NCBI GenBank assembly: GCA_003248315.1
Contig: QKWM01000002.1
Location: 186,001 to 250,000, forward strand
DNA from: Streptomyces sp. SW4
GTDB lineage: Bacteria > Actinomycetota > Actinomycetes > Streptomycetales > Streptomycetaceae
Direction: 5' to 3'
Length of the DNA stretch: 64,000 nt
Positions 38,406 through 50,311 of this stretch are shown here, piece by piece (positions within the stretch are counted from its first letter, which is position 1; each line of letters opens with the position of its first letter). The translations under genes and the position numbers were made by a program. The notes under the pieces were generated by a model, which searched no databases, was not told the origin of the DNA, and worked only from the letters and a program-made list of their open reading frames with translations.

Positions 38406-39397
38406 ATGCAGTTCCGCATTCTCGGTCCCGTTGAGGTCCACGACGAGCGCACCGGGCTGAGGATCCTGCCCACGGGCGCCAAGCAGCGCGCCCTGCTGGG
38501 GGCGCTCGTGGTCAAGTCGGGGCAGGTCGTGTCCGTGCACCGGCTCATCGACGAGCTGTGGGGCGAGCATCCGCCGGCGAACGCCACCAACGCCCTGCAG
38601 GCCCATGTGGCCCGGCTGCGCCGGCTGCTGCCCGTGCCGCACGCCGGTTCCGGCGAACCCCACCACGAGTGGATCGTGACCCGTTCCCTCGGCTACGTGC
38701 TGCGCCTGGGCCGGGCCACCACCGACGCCGAGCGTTTCCACCGGCTGGCCGCCGAGGGCCGGGCGGCCGCCGTCACCGATCCGGGGCACGCCGCCGAACT
38801 GCTGCGCCAGGCGCTCGCGCTGTGGCGCGGGCCGGCCCTGGAGGGCAGCGTGCGCGGCGACATCTGCGCGGCCGAGGCGGCCCAGCTGGAGGAGAACCGG
38901 CTCACCGCCCTGGAGGCGCTGTACGACGCCTGCCTGCGCGCCGCCCGGCACGACGAGATCACCGGCGAGCTGGAGGAGCTGACCGCCGACCATCCGATGC
39001 GGGAACGTTTCTACGACCTGCTGATGGTGGCCCTGTACCGCTGCGGGCGCCAGGCGGAGGCGCTCGGCGTCTACGACCGCGCCCGCAAGCGTCTGGCGCA
39101 CGAGCTGGGCGTGGAGCCGGGCCCGGTGCTGCGCGGCCGCATGGAGGCGATCCTCAACCACGACCCGTCCCTCGCGGTCCCCGGCCCCGCCGACCCGCCG
39201 CAGGCCTCGGTCCACCCCATCCCCGCACGCCGGCCCCCGAGACGGCGCCGGACACCGCCCACGAGGCGACGGTGGTGACCCTCACCGACGAGATCGCCCG
39301 CCTGCGGCGCCATGTGGAGCGTCTCTCGCTGGAGCAGCAGGCCCTGATCCGCCGCTTCGACCTGCTCTCCGCCCAGGCACCGGCCCGGGCCCGCTGA
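38406..39397 (+). CDS. SARP family transcriptional activator 2, one frameshift
   Basis: About 330 aa; ATG 38406 preferred (MQFRILGPVEVHD), with GAGGAAGAG directly ahead. DNA-binding winged helix (LIDELWGEHPPANATNALQA, HVARLRRLL) and BTAD domain (AERFHRLAAEG to YDRARKRLAHELGVEPGP). A frame change near 39225 leads to a C-terminal coiled-coil-like tail, DEIARLRRHVERLSLEQQAL, ending at 39397, not present in SARP 1. Last gene of the plus-strand operon. The two SARPs probably regulate the two halves of the locus or act in series. Confidence 0.85.
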
Positions 39398-39461
39398 GCG
39401 GACGGCAATCGCCGGACGCCGGGCGCCGCTCCCTGATCCGGCCTGATCGGCGAGACACCCC

Positions 39462-40012
39462 CTAGGCGAGGGCGGCTTCGGGGAGGGCCGGGACGGGGGT
39501 GTGGAAGGCGCGGCGGTACCACAGCAGGGGGCCGGGGCGGGGTCGCCGGTGTGGGCGTCGGTCACGGTGCCGAGGACCAGGTCGTGGTCGCCGGCCCGGA
39601 CCACGTCGGTGGTGCGGCAGCGCAGCAGGACCCGGGCGCCGGGCAGGTACGGGGTGCCGGTGCCGGGCCAGGCGGCGAAGCCGGTGCCGGCGAAGCGGTC
39701 GACGCCGTGGGTGGCGAAGCGGCGGGCCAGTGCGTCGTGTTCCGCGCCCAGGACGTTCACGGTGAACTCGCGGGCCCCGGTGAGCGCGGCGTGGCAGCTC
39801 GACCGGTGCCCCACGCCCACCAGCACCATCGGCGGCTCCAGCGACACGGAGGTCACCGAGGTGGCGGTGAAGCCGCGGCGCCGGCCGGCCGGGTCGAGCG
39901 CGGCGACGACGCTGACCGGTGCGGCCAGGTGCGCCATCGCCTCCCGGAAGTCCTGCGCGTCGGCCGGGGGCGGGCCGGCGTCCTCGTCCTGCGTCGTGCG
40001 GTGTGTCCTCAC
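39462..40012 (-). CDS. Flavin reductase (HpaC-like), one frameshift near the C-terminus
   Basis: About 183 aa, GTG 40012 with AGGAGA 6 nt upstream. FREAMAHLAAPVSVVAALDP, GFTATSVTSVSLEPPMVLVGV and AREFTVNVLGAEHDALARRFA are the FMN-binding split-barrel signature of NAD(P)H:flavin reductases. Near 39535 one base must be restored to reach the typical ending LLWYRRAFH and the TAG at 39462. It should deliver reduced flavin to the luciferase-like monooxygenase. Last gene of the long trans-AT PKS operon. Confidence 0.85.
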
Positions 40013-40032
40013 GGTGGTCTCCTTCGCTCGGG

Positions 40033-40884
40033 TCACTCGGATCGGCCGGCCAGGCCCGCCGTCACCGGGCGGCTCGCGCCCGGGCCGGGCAGCGGCAGTT
40101 CGCGTGGTGTGGAGCGGCCCCAGGGGAAGCCGTCGTGGACGAACAGGCGCCGCGGCGGGCCGGACGTCTGCGTGCCGCGTTCCACGGCGAGCGAGACCAG
40201 CACCTCGGGCCGGGGCTGGAGTTCGACGAAGGTCCAGCGGTCGGCGGTGTCGTCCTCGGGCGGCCGGAATCCCAGCACGCCGTGGTCGTCGGCGAGTTCG
40301 AAGGCGAAGGAGTCGAAGGGCAGCCCGAGCCCCAGCCCGCGCGCCTTCGCGTAGGCCTCCTTCAGCGTCCACAGCCGCAGCGTGGCCCGGTCCCGTTGCC
40401 GGCCGGGCGGGATCTCGGCGAGCCGGGCGCGTTCCTCGGGCGAGTAGCTCTGCACGATCCAGCCCAGGCCGCGCTCGGCGGCCCGGTCGATGCGTTCGAC
40501 GTCGACGCCGACGCGGCGGCCGTGGCCCACGGCGACGACGTTGTGCCCGTGCGCGTGCGACAGGTTGAAGTCGGGCCGGGGCCGTCCCGAGGGCCCGTCG
40601 TCGAAGGCGGCCTGGAGGAAGGGGCGCCCGCGCGAGGACCGCCAGATCGCCGCCTCGGCCTCCGGCACCCCGGTGACCAGGCTGAGCACCCGCCGCACCA
40701 GCACGTGGGCGACGAGGTACTGGCGCCGGTCCCGCGGGAACATGAAGCGGCGGGCCACGTCGTGCTCGTGCTCGTCGAGCCAGTGCTCGGCGAGCGTCTC
40801 GGCGAGGGGCTCCTCCAGCGCCTCGTTCGGGCAGAACCACAGGTGCACGCTGCTCGGGTCCGGCCCGGCGGCGAACCCGCTCAC
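40033..40884 (-). CDS. Sfp-type 4'-phosphopantetheinyl transferase
   Basis: About 283 aa; GTG 40884 overlapping the acyltransferase stop (GTGA). Conserved: FNLSHAHGHNVVAVG, GVDVERID (the Mg-binding Asp-x-Glu) and LWTLKEAYAKARGLGLGLP (W-x-x-KEAxxK). It transfers phosphopantetheine from CoA to the carrier-domain serines of the PKS/NRPS proteins. Gene intact; lies between the acyltransferase and the flavin reductase in one operon. It probably serves both assembly lines of the window, because no other PPTase is seen. Confidence 0.92.
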   Translation of the reverse strand: MSGFAAGPDPSSVHLWFCPNEALEEPLAETLAEHWLDEHEHDVARRFMFPRDRRQYLVAHVLVRRVLSLVTGVPEAEAAIWRSSRGRPFLQAAFDDGPSGRPRPDFNLSHAHGHNVVAVGHGRRVGVDVERIDRAAERGLGWIVQSYSPEERARLAEIPPGRQRDRATLRLWTLKEAYAKARGLGLGLPFDSFAFELADDHGVLGFRPPEDDTADRWTFVELQPRPEVLVSLAVERGTQTSGPPRRLFVHDGFPWGRSTPRELPLPGPGASRPVTAGLAGRSE

Positions 40885-41770
40885 CGGGCGCCCGCCGCGC
40901 CGACGGCCGTCCTGCGCTCGCGTCGGATCTGCCGCAGCATGCCGGTCAGTACGGTGCCGGTGCCGATCTCGGTGAACTCCGGCTCGGGGCCGTACTCGCC
41001 GTCGAGGATCGACTCCATCGTCCGGCACCAGCGCACCGGCTGGTGGATCTGCTGGAGCAGCAGGTCGCCGATCCGCTCCTGCTCGTAGGGGCGGGCGGTG
41101 GCGTTGGCGACGACCGGGAAGGCGAGCGGGGCGAACCGGGTGGCCGCGACGACCGGGTAGAGCCGCTCGGCGGCCGGGGCCATGTACCGGGAGTGGAAGG
41201 GCCCGCTGACGGCGAGCCGCCGCACGGCCCGTGCCCCGGCGTCCTCCAGGATCGGCCCGGCCTCCTCCAGGTCCTCGACCGGGCCGGCCAGCACGATCTG
41301 GCCGGGCGTGTTGAGGTTGGCGAGGTCCAGCGAGGCGAACCCGGCGCGCAGCAGCAGGAAGCGCAGCTGGGTCTCGGGCAGGCCGATCACCGCGCTCATG
41401 CCGCCGCCGCCCGTGAGCGCCATCGCCTCGGCACGGGCGGCGACCAGCCGCAGCCCGTCGGTGAAGCCGAACGCGCCGGCGGCCTGGAGGGCGTTGTACT
41501 CGCCGAGGCTGTGCCGACGGCGAGGTCGGGCCGCTCCCCGGTGTCCTCCAGGTGGGCGCGGAGCGCGAGCGCGTTCACCGCGAACATGGCGGGCTGGGTG
41601 TAGCGGGTGTTGCCGAGCAGGCCCTCGGGGTCCTCCAGGCACAGCCGGCGCAGGCTGTAGCCGAGCACGTCGCTGGCCTGCGACTCCAGCTCGGGGAAGC
41701 GGTCGAACAGCTCCCGGCCCATGCCGACGCGCTGGGCGCCCTGGCCGGGGAACATGAAGATCCGGGTCAT
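40881..41770 (-). CDS. Discrete malonyl-type acyltransferase (trans-AT), one frameshift
   Basis: About 297 aa, starting MTRIFMFPGQGAQRVGMG at ATG 41770 (GTG 41779 also possible). Active site HSLGEYNAL follows a one-base loss near 41510 where GHS is expected; then the conserved Arg region and VSGPFHSRYM with the catalytic His. FabD-like features and the absence of AT domains in all PKS modules of the window identify it as the in-trans loader of malonyl units onto ACPs. It lies 15 bp after the Cy/A/KS hybrid gene. Confidence 0.9.
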
Positions 41771-41785
41771 GGTGATCACTGCCTG

Positions 41786-44700
41786 TCAGACGGTGGTGGC
41801 GGACGGGTGGGCGGGATAGGCGAAGGCGGCGAGGGCACCCAGGTCGGCCGCGGTGAACAGGGTCTCCAGGGACGGCTCCCGGCCCCCGTCGGCGGCGATG
41901 CGGGAGGCGATCCGCAGCAGTTGCCGGCTGGTGGCGCCGAGGGCGAACAGGTCCTGCCCGGGCGTGAGCCGCTCGACGGGCACGCCGGCCTCGGCGGCGA
42001 CGATCCGCGCCAGCCGCTCGAACCCGCCGACGCCGTCCCGCCGGCCACCGCACCGACAGCGTCCGGAACACCGGGGCCGCCCGGAACGCCGGGTTCGGCG
42101 GAAGCACCGGGTTCGGCGGAAGCACCGGGTTCGGCGGAAGCGCCGGTGGGCGAGGGAGCGCCGGGGTTGGCGTAAGCGCCGGTGGACGCGGGAGTACCGG
42201 GGCCGACAGGCGCGGCGGTGGGGACGGGGGCGCCGGGCCGGCAGAAGCACCGGGGGTGGCGGAAGCGCCGGGATCGGCCGGAACGCCGGGGCCGGCGAGC
42301 GCGCCGGCGGGGGCCGGGGATCCGGGCACGGCCTCGGTGACGGACCCGGCCGGGGTGGCGGTCGGTGCCGGTGCGGGAGCGGCCGGTGCGGGAGCTGCCG
42401 GTGCGGGGGCGGTTTCGGGCCCGTGTCCGGTGCCGGGGCCGGGTGCCGGCGTGGAGGCCGGCGCCGGGTGCGGCGTCGGGTCCGCGGCGGGGCCGAGGCC
42501 CCAGACCTGGCCCAGCCGTGCCGAGAGCCCGTCGGCGTTCCCCTCCGCCGCGGAAGCGGCCGTCGCGGTGCCGGTGGTGATCGGGAGCGGGAACGAGACC
42601 CGGGTCAGCGGGGTGGGCGGCAGGGCGGCCCGAGGGGCGGCCACGGCGGGCCAGGTGACCTGCTCGCCGGCGAGCCAGGGCCCGGTCGGCGCCAGTTCCT
42701 CCCGCGGCGCGGAGCCCCCGAGTTCGGCGATGCCCGCGCCCTCCCGGCGGACGCGCCGGGCCAGCGCGCGCAGCCCGGCGACCGCCGTCGTGCGTCCGGT
42801 GACCAGGACGGCACGGGCCAGGCGGTCCGTACGGCCCTCGCGCAGGGAGCGGGCCACCGCCCCACCGAGAGGCCGGGGTCGCGTTCCCAGGCGTCGGCGA
42901 GGCTCTCGGCGAGCGCGGCCAGGTTCTCCGGCGTGTCCGCCGACAGCGGCAGGGCGCGCACCTCGTCGTCGGGCGCGACGGGCGCGGCCGGCGTGACGGC
43001 CGGCGGCTCCTCGACGACGAGGCTGCCGTACGAGCCGCCGCCCGCGAAGCCGTTGACCAGGACCCGCCGGGGACGGCCCGGCGCGGTCCGCCAGTGCCCC
43101 ACGTCCCGCCCGGCCAGGGCCACCGGCCCGAGGCGCGGGCGACGGCGGGGTTCACGGCGCCGGACAGGACCGTCGGATACGGCTCGGCGCGGCGGAACTG
43201 CGCGATGACCTTGCCCAGTTGGGCGAAGACCGACGCGGCCTCCAGGTGCCCGGTGTTCGGCTTCACGGTTCCCACCGGCACCCTGTCCCCCGCCTCCGCG
43301 GGGCGTCGGCCGCGTCGTCGGCGAACAGCCGGCCGAGGGCCGTGAACTCGAGGGCGTCGGCGAGGGCGGCGCCCGCCGCGGCGGCCTCCACGTAGCCGAT
43401 GTCGGCGGGGCCAGACGGGCGTCGGCGAGGGCCGCGCGCATCGTCTGCTCCTGCCGCTGCGGGTCGGGAACGCCGAACTGCCGGGTGGTGCCCGAGTGCT
43501 GGAGCGCACCGCCGCGCAGCACCGCGTGCACGGGGTCGCCGTCGGCCAGCGCCCGCTCCAGCGGCTTGAGCAGCACCGCGCCGACGCCCTCGCCGACCAG
43601 CCAGCCGCTCGCCCGGTCGGTGAAGGCGCAGGAGTCGGCGTCCTCGGCGACGAGCCCCATCTCGGACAGCACGTCGAGGTGGTCGGGGTGCAGCACGAGA
43701 TTGGCCGCGGCGGCGAGGGCGGCCGTGCAGCGGCCGTCGGCGACCGCCCGGTACGCGGCCTCGACGGCGGCGAGACCGGACACGCACCCGGTGTCGAGGA
43801 GCACGCTGGGGCCGGTCAGCCCGAACGCGTGCGAGGTGCGGTGGGCGAGGCCGCCGCGGGTGGCGTGCGTGCCCTCGTCGGGCCGTCCGCCCGCCCGTGC
43901 GGCGACCCCGTGGAGCGCGTGGTCGTGCCACATGGACCCGACGAACACCCCGACCGGCCCCTGCTCGGCGAGTCGTGCCGGGACGACGGCGGCGTCCTCG
44001 AAGCAGCGGCGGGCGACGGACAGCAGCAGCCGTTCCTGCGGGTCGACGGCCGGGCCCTCGGCCGGGTCGATGCCGAACTCCTCGGCCTCGGCGGCCAGGA
44101 CGTCGTCGAGGTAGCCGCCGACGCCGGCTCCGGCGCGCCGGGCACGGGAGCGCAGCGGCGCCCACCGGTCCTCGGGCACGGGTCCGGTGGCGGTGCCGCC
44201 GCGGGCCAGCAGGGCGTCGAGGTCGTGCAGGGAGCGTGCGCCGGGCAGTTCGGCGGCGAACCCGACGACGGCGACGGCGACGCCACCCGCGTCGTCGCCG
44301 GTGCGGACGTCGGTTCCGGTACCGGCGTCCGTCCCGGTTGCCGTGCCGGTCCGCAGCGCCTCCCGGCGGGCCCGGGCGTCCGGGGTGAGCGCGCCGCCCC
44401 ACAGCGACAGCAGCAGCTCCTGGTCGTCGTCGACGCCGAAGTCGGCGCGTACGGCGTCGAAGTCCATCTCGCCGACCGCGCACAGCCCCAGTCCCCGCTC
44501 GGGTGCGCCGGTGAGCAGCAGCTGGGCGATGTGGCCGGCCTCGATGGTGGAGAAGCGGGCGGCGTTCCGCTCGCCGTAGGCCGGGGCGATGGCCGCCGGG
44601 GTGGAGACGAGGAAGACACCGAAGGCGGCCCCCTCCACGAGGGCACGGTTGTGGAAGACGTGCAGGTCGGTGCCGTAGCGGGCGTCGGGGCGAGGGCGAT

Positions 44701-47700
44701 CAGGGCCCGCTCGGCGGGGTGCAGGTAGTACAGGCCGGGATCGGTGCCGGCCACGGCGCCGGGCGCGAGGTACACGTACACCTGGACCGGGTAGAAGCCG
44801 CCGCCGGACGGGTAGCGCCGCTTGGCCCGGCCGTCGAGGTCGCCCCAGGTGACGGTGGCGAGCAGGTCGAGCAGGTCCCGCGCGGGTACCGGTTCCCCGG
44901 CGAAGTCCCGGAAGGACGACGCGTCGAACAGGGCGAGCGTCTCGGCGGGGCCGGCGGCGGGCACGGGCAGCCGCGGCAGCGAGGCGGGCAGCCGCCGTTC
45001 GGCGATCCTGGCCTCCTTGAAGGCGGCCTTGGCGGCCGGGTCGAGGGCGATCCGCACGTCCGTGCCCGCGCTCGCCGGCGGCGTGGCGGCCGGGCGGCCC
45101 GGGGCCGCCGCGGCGGGAGCGGGCGCGAGGGCGAGGCTCTCCGCGACGGCGCGGGCCGTGGGGCTCTGGATGAGCACGTCGACGGGTACCTGCCGGCCGG
45201 TGGCCGACTCGATCTCCTGGGCCAGCCGGATCATGCTGAACGAGGTCGCCCCGAGGTCGAACAGGTCGGCGTCCGGGTCGACGCCGGGCAGGTTCAGCAC
45301 GGACGCGGCCGTACGGGCCACGTCCTCGGCGGTGAGCACCCGCGTCCCCGGCTCCGCGCCCCGGCGACGGAGGTCCCGCGGCGACGGAGGCGGCCCCGGC
45401 GGCGGACTCGGCCCCGGCGGCCCGGCGGCAGCCGCTCCGGCGGCCGTTCCGCCCGCAGCGGCGTCCGGCAGGGCGGCGGCGGTCAGCGCGGCGACCGTCG
45501 GCCTGCTGATCAGCGCGTCGACGGGCAGCGCGGCGCCGGTGATCCGCTCGATCTCCTGGGCGATCCGGATCATGCTGAACGAGGTCGCCCGAGGTCGAAC
45601 AGGTCGGCGTCCGGGTCGAGGGCGCCGGCGTCGGCGACACCGAGCACCTCGGCGACCGCGGCCCGGATCGCGGCGGCCGCCCCGCCGTCCGGGCCCGGCA
45701 CGGGGCGGGCACGGGCACATCGGCCGGCGCCGCCCGGCCGCCGGTGCCGCACCGTCGCTCCCGGCGGAACCGGCGGAACCGGCGGAACCGGCGGCCCGGC
45801 CCGGCCGGCGCCGATGGCACCGGCATCCCCGCGGGACCCGCGCCCGGGTCACCCGGAACGCCCGCCGCACCCGCCGCCGCCACGGCGGACGCGGCGGACG
45901 CGACGGACGCGACGGACGCGGCGGGCACGTCGGCCGGGCCCCCGTCCGGGCCGCGTCGAGGAGACGGGCCGCCGCCCCGCGGTCCAGCTTGCCGTTGGTC
46001 GTCAGCGGCAGCCGGTCCACGAAGCGGAACCGGCTCGGGATCAGGTACGCCGGCAGCACCTCGGCGAGGGCCCGGCGCAGCTCCCCGGGCCCGGGGCCGG
46101 GCCGGGCGCGCCGGCCACGCAGACCGCGGCCAGCACCTGCTCCCCGGACGCCTCCTCGCGCACCGGGAGCACCCGGGCCTCGGCGACGGCGGGCAGCCCG
46201 GTGAGCGCGGCCTCGATCTCCTCGGGCTCGATGCGCAGCCCGCGCAGCTTGAACTGCCCGTCGATGCGCCCGAGGTAGCGGATCTCGCCGTCGTCGGCGA
46301 GCAGCCCGAGGTCGCCCGTGCGGTACAGCCGCGGGAGGGGTCCAGCTCCGGGAACGGCGACGGCACGAAACGCTCGGCGGTCAGCTCCGGGCGCCCGTGG
46401 TAGCCGAGGGCCACCTGCCGGCCGCCGATGACGATCTCGCCGGGCGTGCCGGGCTCCACCGGCCGCAGTGCCTCGTCGACGAGGTGGATGCGGGTGTGGG
46501 CGACGGGCCGGCCGATCGGCACCGTGGGCTCGTCCCAGTCGGGGCGGCACGCCCAGTGGGTGACGTCGACGGCGGCCTCGGTCGGCCCGTAGAGGTTGTG
46601 CAGTTCGGGGGCGTCCGCGCCGGTGCCGTACACCTCGTAGAAGTGCCGCATGGTGGCGACGGGCAGGGCCTCGCCGCTGGCGAAGACGTACCGCAGGGCG
46701 GTGCAGGCGGCGGACCGCGGGTGGCGCAGGAACATGCCGAGGACGGACGGCACGAAGTGGGTGACCGTCACCGCCTCCTCGCGCAGCAGCCTCGCCAGGT
46801 AGGCGGGGTCGGTGTGGCCGCCGGGCCGGGCCACGACGATCGAGGCGCCCGCGAGGAGCGGCCAGAAGAACTCCCACACCGAGACGTCGAAGCCGTACGG
46901 CGTCTTCTGCGCGACCCGGTCGGCCGGGCCGAGGGGGAAGCGTTCCTGCATCCACAGCAGCCGGTTGGCCACGCCCTGCTGGGTGTTGCGGCAGCCCTTG
47001 GGCTTCCCGGTGGTGCCGGAGGTGTAGATCGTGTAGGCCGGGTCGTCGGGGCCGAGGGTCACGGCCGGCGGGGTCGCCGGGTAGGCGGCGAGCGCCTGCC
47101 GGTCCTCGGCGCGGCCGGGGCAGACCACGACGGCGCCCGCCTCGGCGGGGACGGCGGCGCGGGCCTCGTCGGCGACGACGACCCGGGCGCCGCTGTCCTG
47201 GAGCAGGTAGCGGACGCGCTCGGGCGGGTTGGCGGGATCGACCGGGACGTAGACGGCGCCGGCGCGCACGATGCCGACGAGCGCGGTGACGAGGTCGGCG
47301 GAGCGGTCCATGTGCACGGCGACGTGGTCCCGGGCCGGACGCCGAGGGCGCGCAGGTGGCGGGCGAGCCGGGCGGTGCGGTCGGCGAGTTCGCGGTAGGT
47401 GACGGTCTGTCCGGCGAACCGCACGGCGGGGCGCTCGTCGCGGCCGGTGAGCCCGGCCTCGACCAGCTCCACCAGGGTCACCGGCGCCCGGAGGTCCACG
47501 GGCCGACGACGGAGGCCGGGGCCGCGGGGGCCGCCGTGGCCCCGGAGGTCGCCGTGGCCCCGGGGGTCACCTCGGCGGTCGTGGGAGTCTCCGGCGCCTC
47601 CGGCGTCTTCGGCGTCTCGGACGTCTCGGACGTCTCGGACGTCTCGGACGTCTCCGGGGCGGCGTGCGCCGCCGTGGCCGGCGACGGCTCGTCGCCGGCC

Positions 47701-50290
47701 AGGAACTCCCGCACCCGGCGGGCGTAGCGGTCGAACATCGCCTCCAGACGGGCGGGTTCGAGCGCGCCGTCGGCGGCGTCCCACTGGCCCATCAGGTCGT
47801 CGCCGACCAGCAGCGGCACATGGTCGAGGGCGACCTGCGCGGTCTGCGACTGGCTGGTGCGCAGCCGCACGCCGTGCGGGTGCAGCGCCGGGTCGATCTC
47901 GGGGACGCGGGTGAACACCACGGGCAGCCGCAGCGCCCCGCCGGAGCGGAAGACGCGGGTGCGCAGCTCGCCGAGGCCGGGGCAGCGTTCGTGGCGTTCG
48001 AGGTCGGCGCGGACCCTCGCCCACAGCTCGCGGGCGCGGTCGGCGAAGGACGCCGGCAGGGTGTCGTCGACGACGAGCCAGGCGAGCCGGGTGAAGTCGG
48101 CGACCATGCCGGCGGCGCCGGGCAGGGTGCCGGGCCGGTCCCAGGAGACGACGGTGACGGTGAACGGGCCCCGGTGGCCGAACTCGGCGCGCAGTTCGTC
48201 GGTGTAGGCGGTGAGCAGCACGACGTCGGCGGGGACGCCGAGCGCGGCGGCGCGCTCGGTCAGGCGGCGCCAGGAGCCGAGCGGGGCAGCGCGGTGCCTG
48301 CGCGGCGCTCCGGCGGCCGGTTCGGGCAGGTCCGGGCCCGGGGCAGCGCGGCGAACTTCTGCCGCCAGGCGGCGCGGGCCTGCGCGTGCTCCTCGGCGTC
48401 GTCCGTCCGCCGTCCGGCGAGGGCCCGCAGGTGGGGCACGGGGTCGGCGGGCGCGGTGAGCACGGAGTCGTCCCCGTCGTGCAGGGCGAAGAGCTGGCCG
48501 AACAGCAGCGCGAAGCTGCGGGCGTCGGCGAGGAGGGCGTCGAGGACGACGTGCAGCACGGCGGTGCCGTCGGGCAGCGTGCTCGCCTCCAGCGCGTACA
48601 TCGGGCGGCTGCCGAGCGGGAAGGTGCCCGCGCGCAGCCGTTCGGCGGTGGCGGCGAGGTCCGCCTCGGGGTCGGGGCGGCGGTCAGGTCGTGGCGGGCG
48701 ATGCGGTACGGGGGTGTGTCCGCCCGGGGGGCGACGGTGAGGGTGCCGTCCTCGTGGACGGCCGCGCGCAGCATCGGGTGGTGGGCCACGAGCCGGTTCC
48801 AGCACCGCTCCAGGCGGTCCAGGTCGTGCCGTTGCAGCAGGAACTCCTGGTAGACGCGGGTCTCGGCGGCGCCGCCGAGGCCGCCCATGCGGCCGACGAG
48901 GTAGGCGGACTGCACCTCGGTGAGCGGCACGGGCCGCCCGTCGGGCTCCGGTTCGGCGAGCGGGCCGTCGAGGGCGGCGGCCCCGTCCCGCGCGAGCCGC
49001 TCCAGCAGCTCCCCCAGTGCCGCGAAGGCGGCCTCGGTGCGGGCGGTGTCGAGCTCGGTCGGCGCGTAGTCCCAGGACAGCAGCAGGGCGCCGGCCCGCT
49101 CCTGCACGCAGGCCTCCAGGTGGACGCCCGAGGTGAGGGTGGCCGAGGCGGACAGGTCGACGTGGGCGGCCCAGTTGGCGGGGTCCTCGGCGGCGGCGCC
49201 GGTGAGCGCGGTGAGGCTGCCGAGCAGGCTGGTGAAGACCATGGGGACGGCGCGCCCCCGGTGTCCGCCGGCCGCCCTGGCGTGCTCGCGCAGGGCCCGC
49301 ACGCCGCTGACGGCCGCGTGCTCCAGGTCCTGCCACAGCCGGGCGCGCACCCGCTCGAGGCGGACGCGCAGGGTGTCCTCGGGCGGCGGGGCGACGAACA
49401 CGGACGTCGAGATGAACGGCCCGGCCAGACGGGCGACGTCGGGGTGCACCGGGCGCCGGTTGTACGTCGTGAGGACCACCGGCAGCGGATCGCGGCCGGT
49501 GCCCTGCACGGCGGCCGTGTTCAGCGCGAGCAGCAGCGCGGTGGGCGTGGCCCGGGCCTCCTTGGCCACCGCCTTCACCCGTTCCCAGCGCTCGGCGTCC
49601 AGGCGCAGCGTCAGCCGCCGGTGGGCGGGCGTGTCCGGGCCGGCGGGCGCGGTTGCGGCCGCGAGCGGCAGCGGGCGCTCCAGGTCGACACCGGCCAGTT
49701 GCTCCCGCCAGTACGCCAGGACGCCTCGGGCACCTCGGCGGTGGCCGTGGCGGCGGCGTACTCGCGGAAGGTGATGCCGGGCGGCCGGGGTGCGGTGCCG
49801 TGGGCGTAGGCGGCGTACCACTGCTGGAGCAGCAGCGAGACGCTGGGGCCGTCGGCGATCAGCTCGTCCACGGTGAACAGCACGCGGGCCCGTCCGCCGG
49901 GCAGGTGCGCGACGCGCACGGCGAACAGCGGCCAGCGGTGCGGGTCGAAGCCGCCGAGCGCCTCCCGGCGCAGCCGGTCCAGCCCGGCCTCGGCCTCGGC
50001 CGGTGTCGCCTCCGTCAGGTCGGCGCGGACGACGGCGTAGTGCGGCACCTCCCGCAGGACCGCCTGGGTGCCGTCGGGCAGCAGGCGGGCGCGCAGCATG
50101 TCGGTGGCGGCGACGACGTCGTTCCAGGCGGCCTCGGCGCGGTCGGTGTCCAGTGCGTCGGCGTCGAACTCGAGGTGGATCTGGGTTCCCGCGCCGGTAC
50201 CGCCCCGAGCGTGCGGCCGACGTAGAACGATTCCTGGACTTCGGTGAGCGCGAACGGCTCGTACCGGGCGGCGGGGTCGGTCTGCGGCAT
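41786..50290 (-). CDS. Hybrid NRPS-PKS: Cy-Cy-A(Ser)-PCP-PCP-Ox-KS0-CP, many frameshifts
   Basis: Starts at ATG 50290 ([15 protein letters not shown]). Cy1 carries DELIADGPS (about 49850), Cy2 DALLADARS (about 48530), both matching the DxxxxDxxS heterocyclisation motif. Adenylation about 47450-45980: [38 protein letters not shown] give DVWHFSLVDK, the serine code known from EntF. Two PCPs share [16 protein letters not shown] (about 45580 and 45230). Oxidase domain about 45000-44400: [18 protein letters not shown], as in SagB/McbC-type FMN oxidases. KS about 44280-43000: GCVSG at the active Cys, [16 protein letters not shown] where VEAHGTGT is expected, and [11 protein letters not shown]; a non-elongating KS. 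Terminal carrier [18 protein letters not shown] (about 41930). It should build an oxazole from serine on a polyketide chain. At least eight frame changes interrupt it. Confidence 0.85.
42088..42142. repeat. Three tandem copies of an 18-bp repeat in a linker
   Basis: Unit close to ACCGGGTTCGGCGGAAGC, three copies. It falls in the Pro/Ala/Gly-rich linker between the non-elongating KS and the last carrier domain; in the most natural minus-strand frame it encodes repeated Ser-Ala-Glu-Pro-Gly-Ala units. Confidence 0.8.
47611..47655. repeat. 9-bp tandem repeats in the Cy2-A linker
   Basis: Five near-identical GACGTCTCG units. On the minus strand they encode a Glu-Thr-Ser repeat that leads into a Thr/Pro/Glu-rich linker between the second heterocyclisation domain and the adenylation domain. 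Confidence 0.75.
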
Positions 50291-50311
50291 GGCTGGGATC
50301 TCCGGTTCCCT

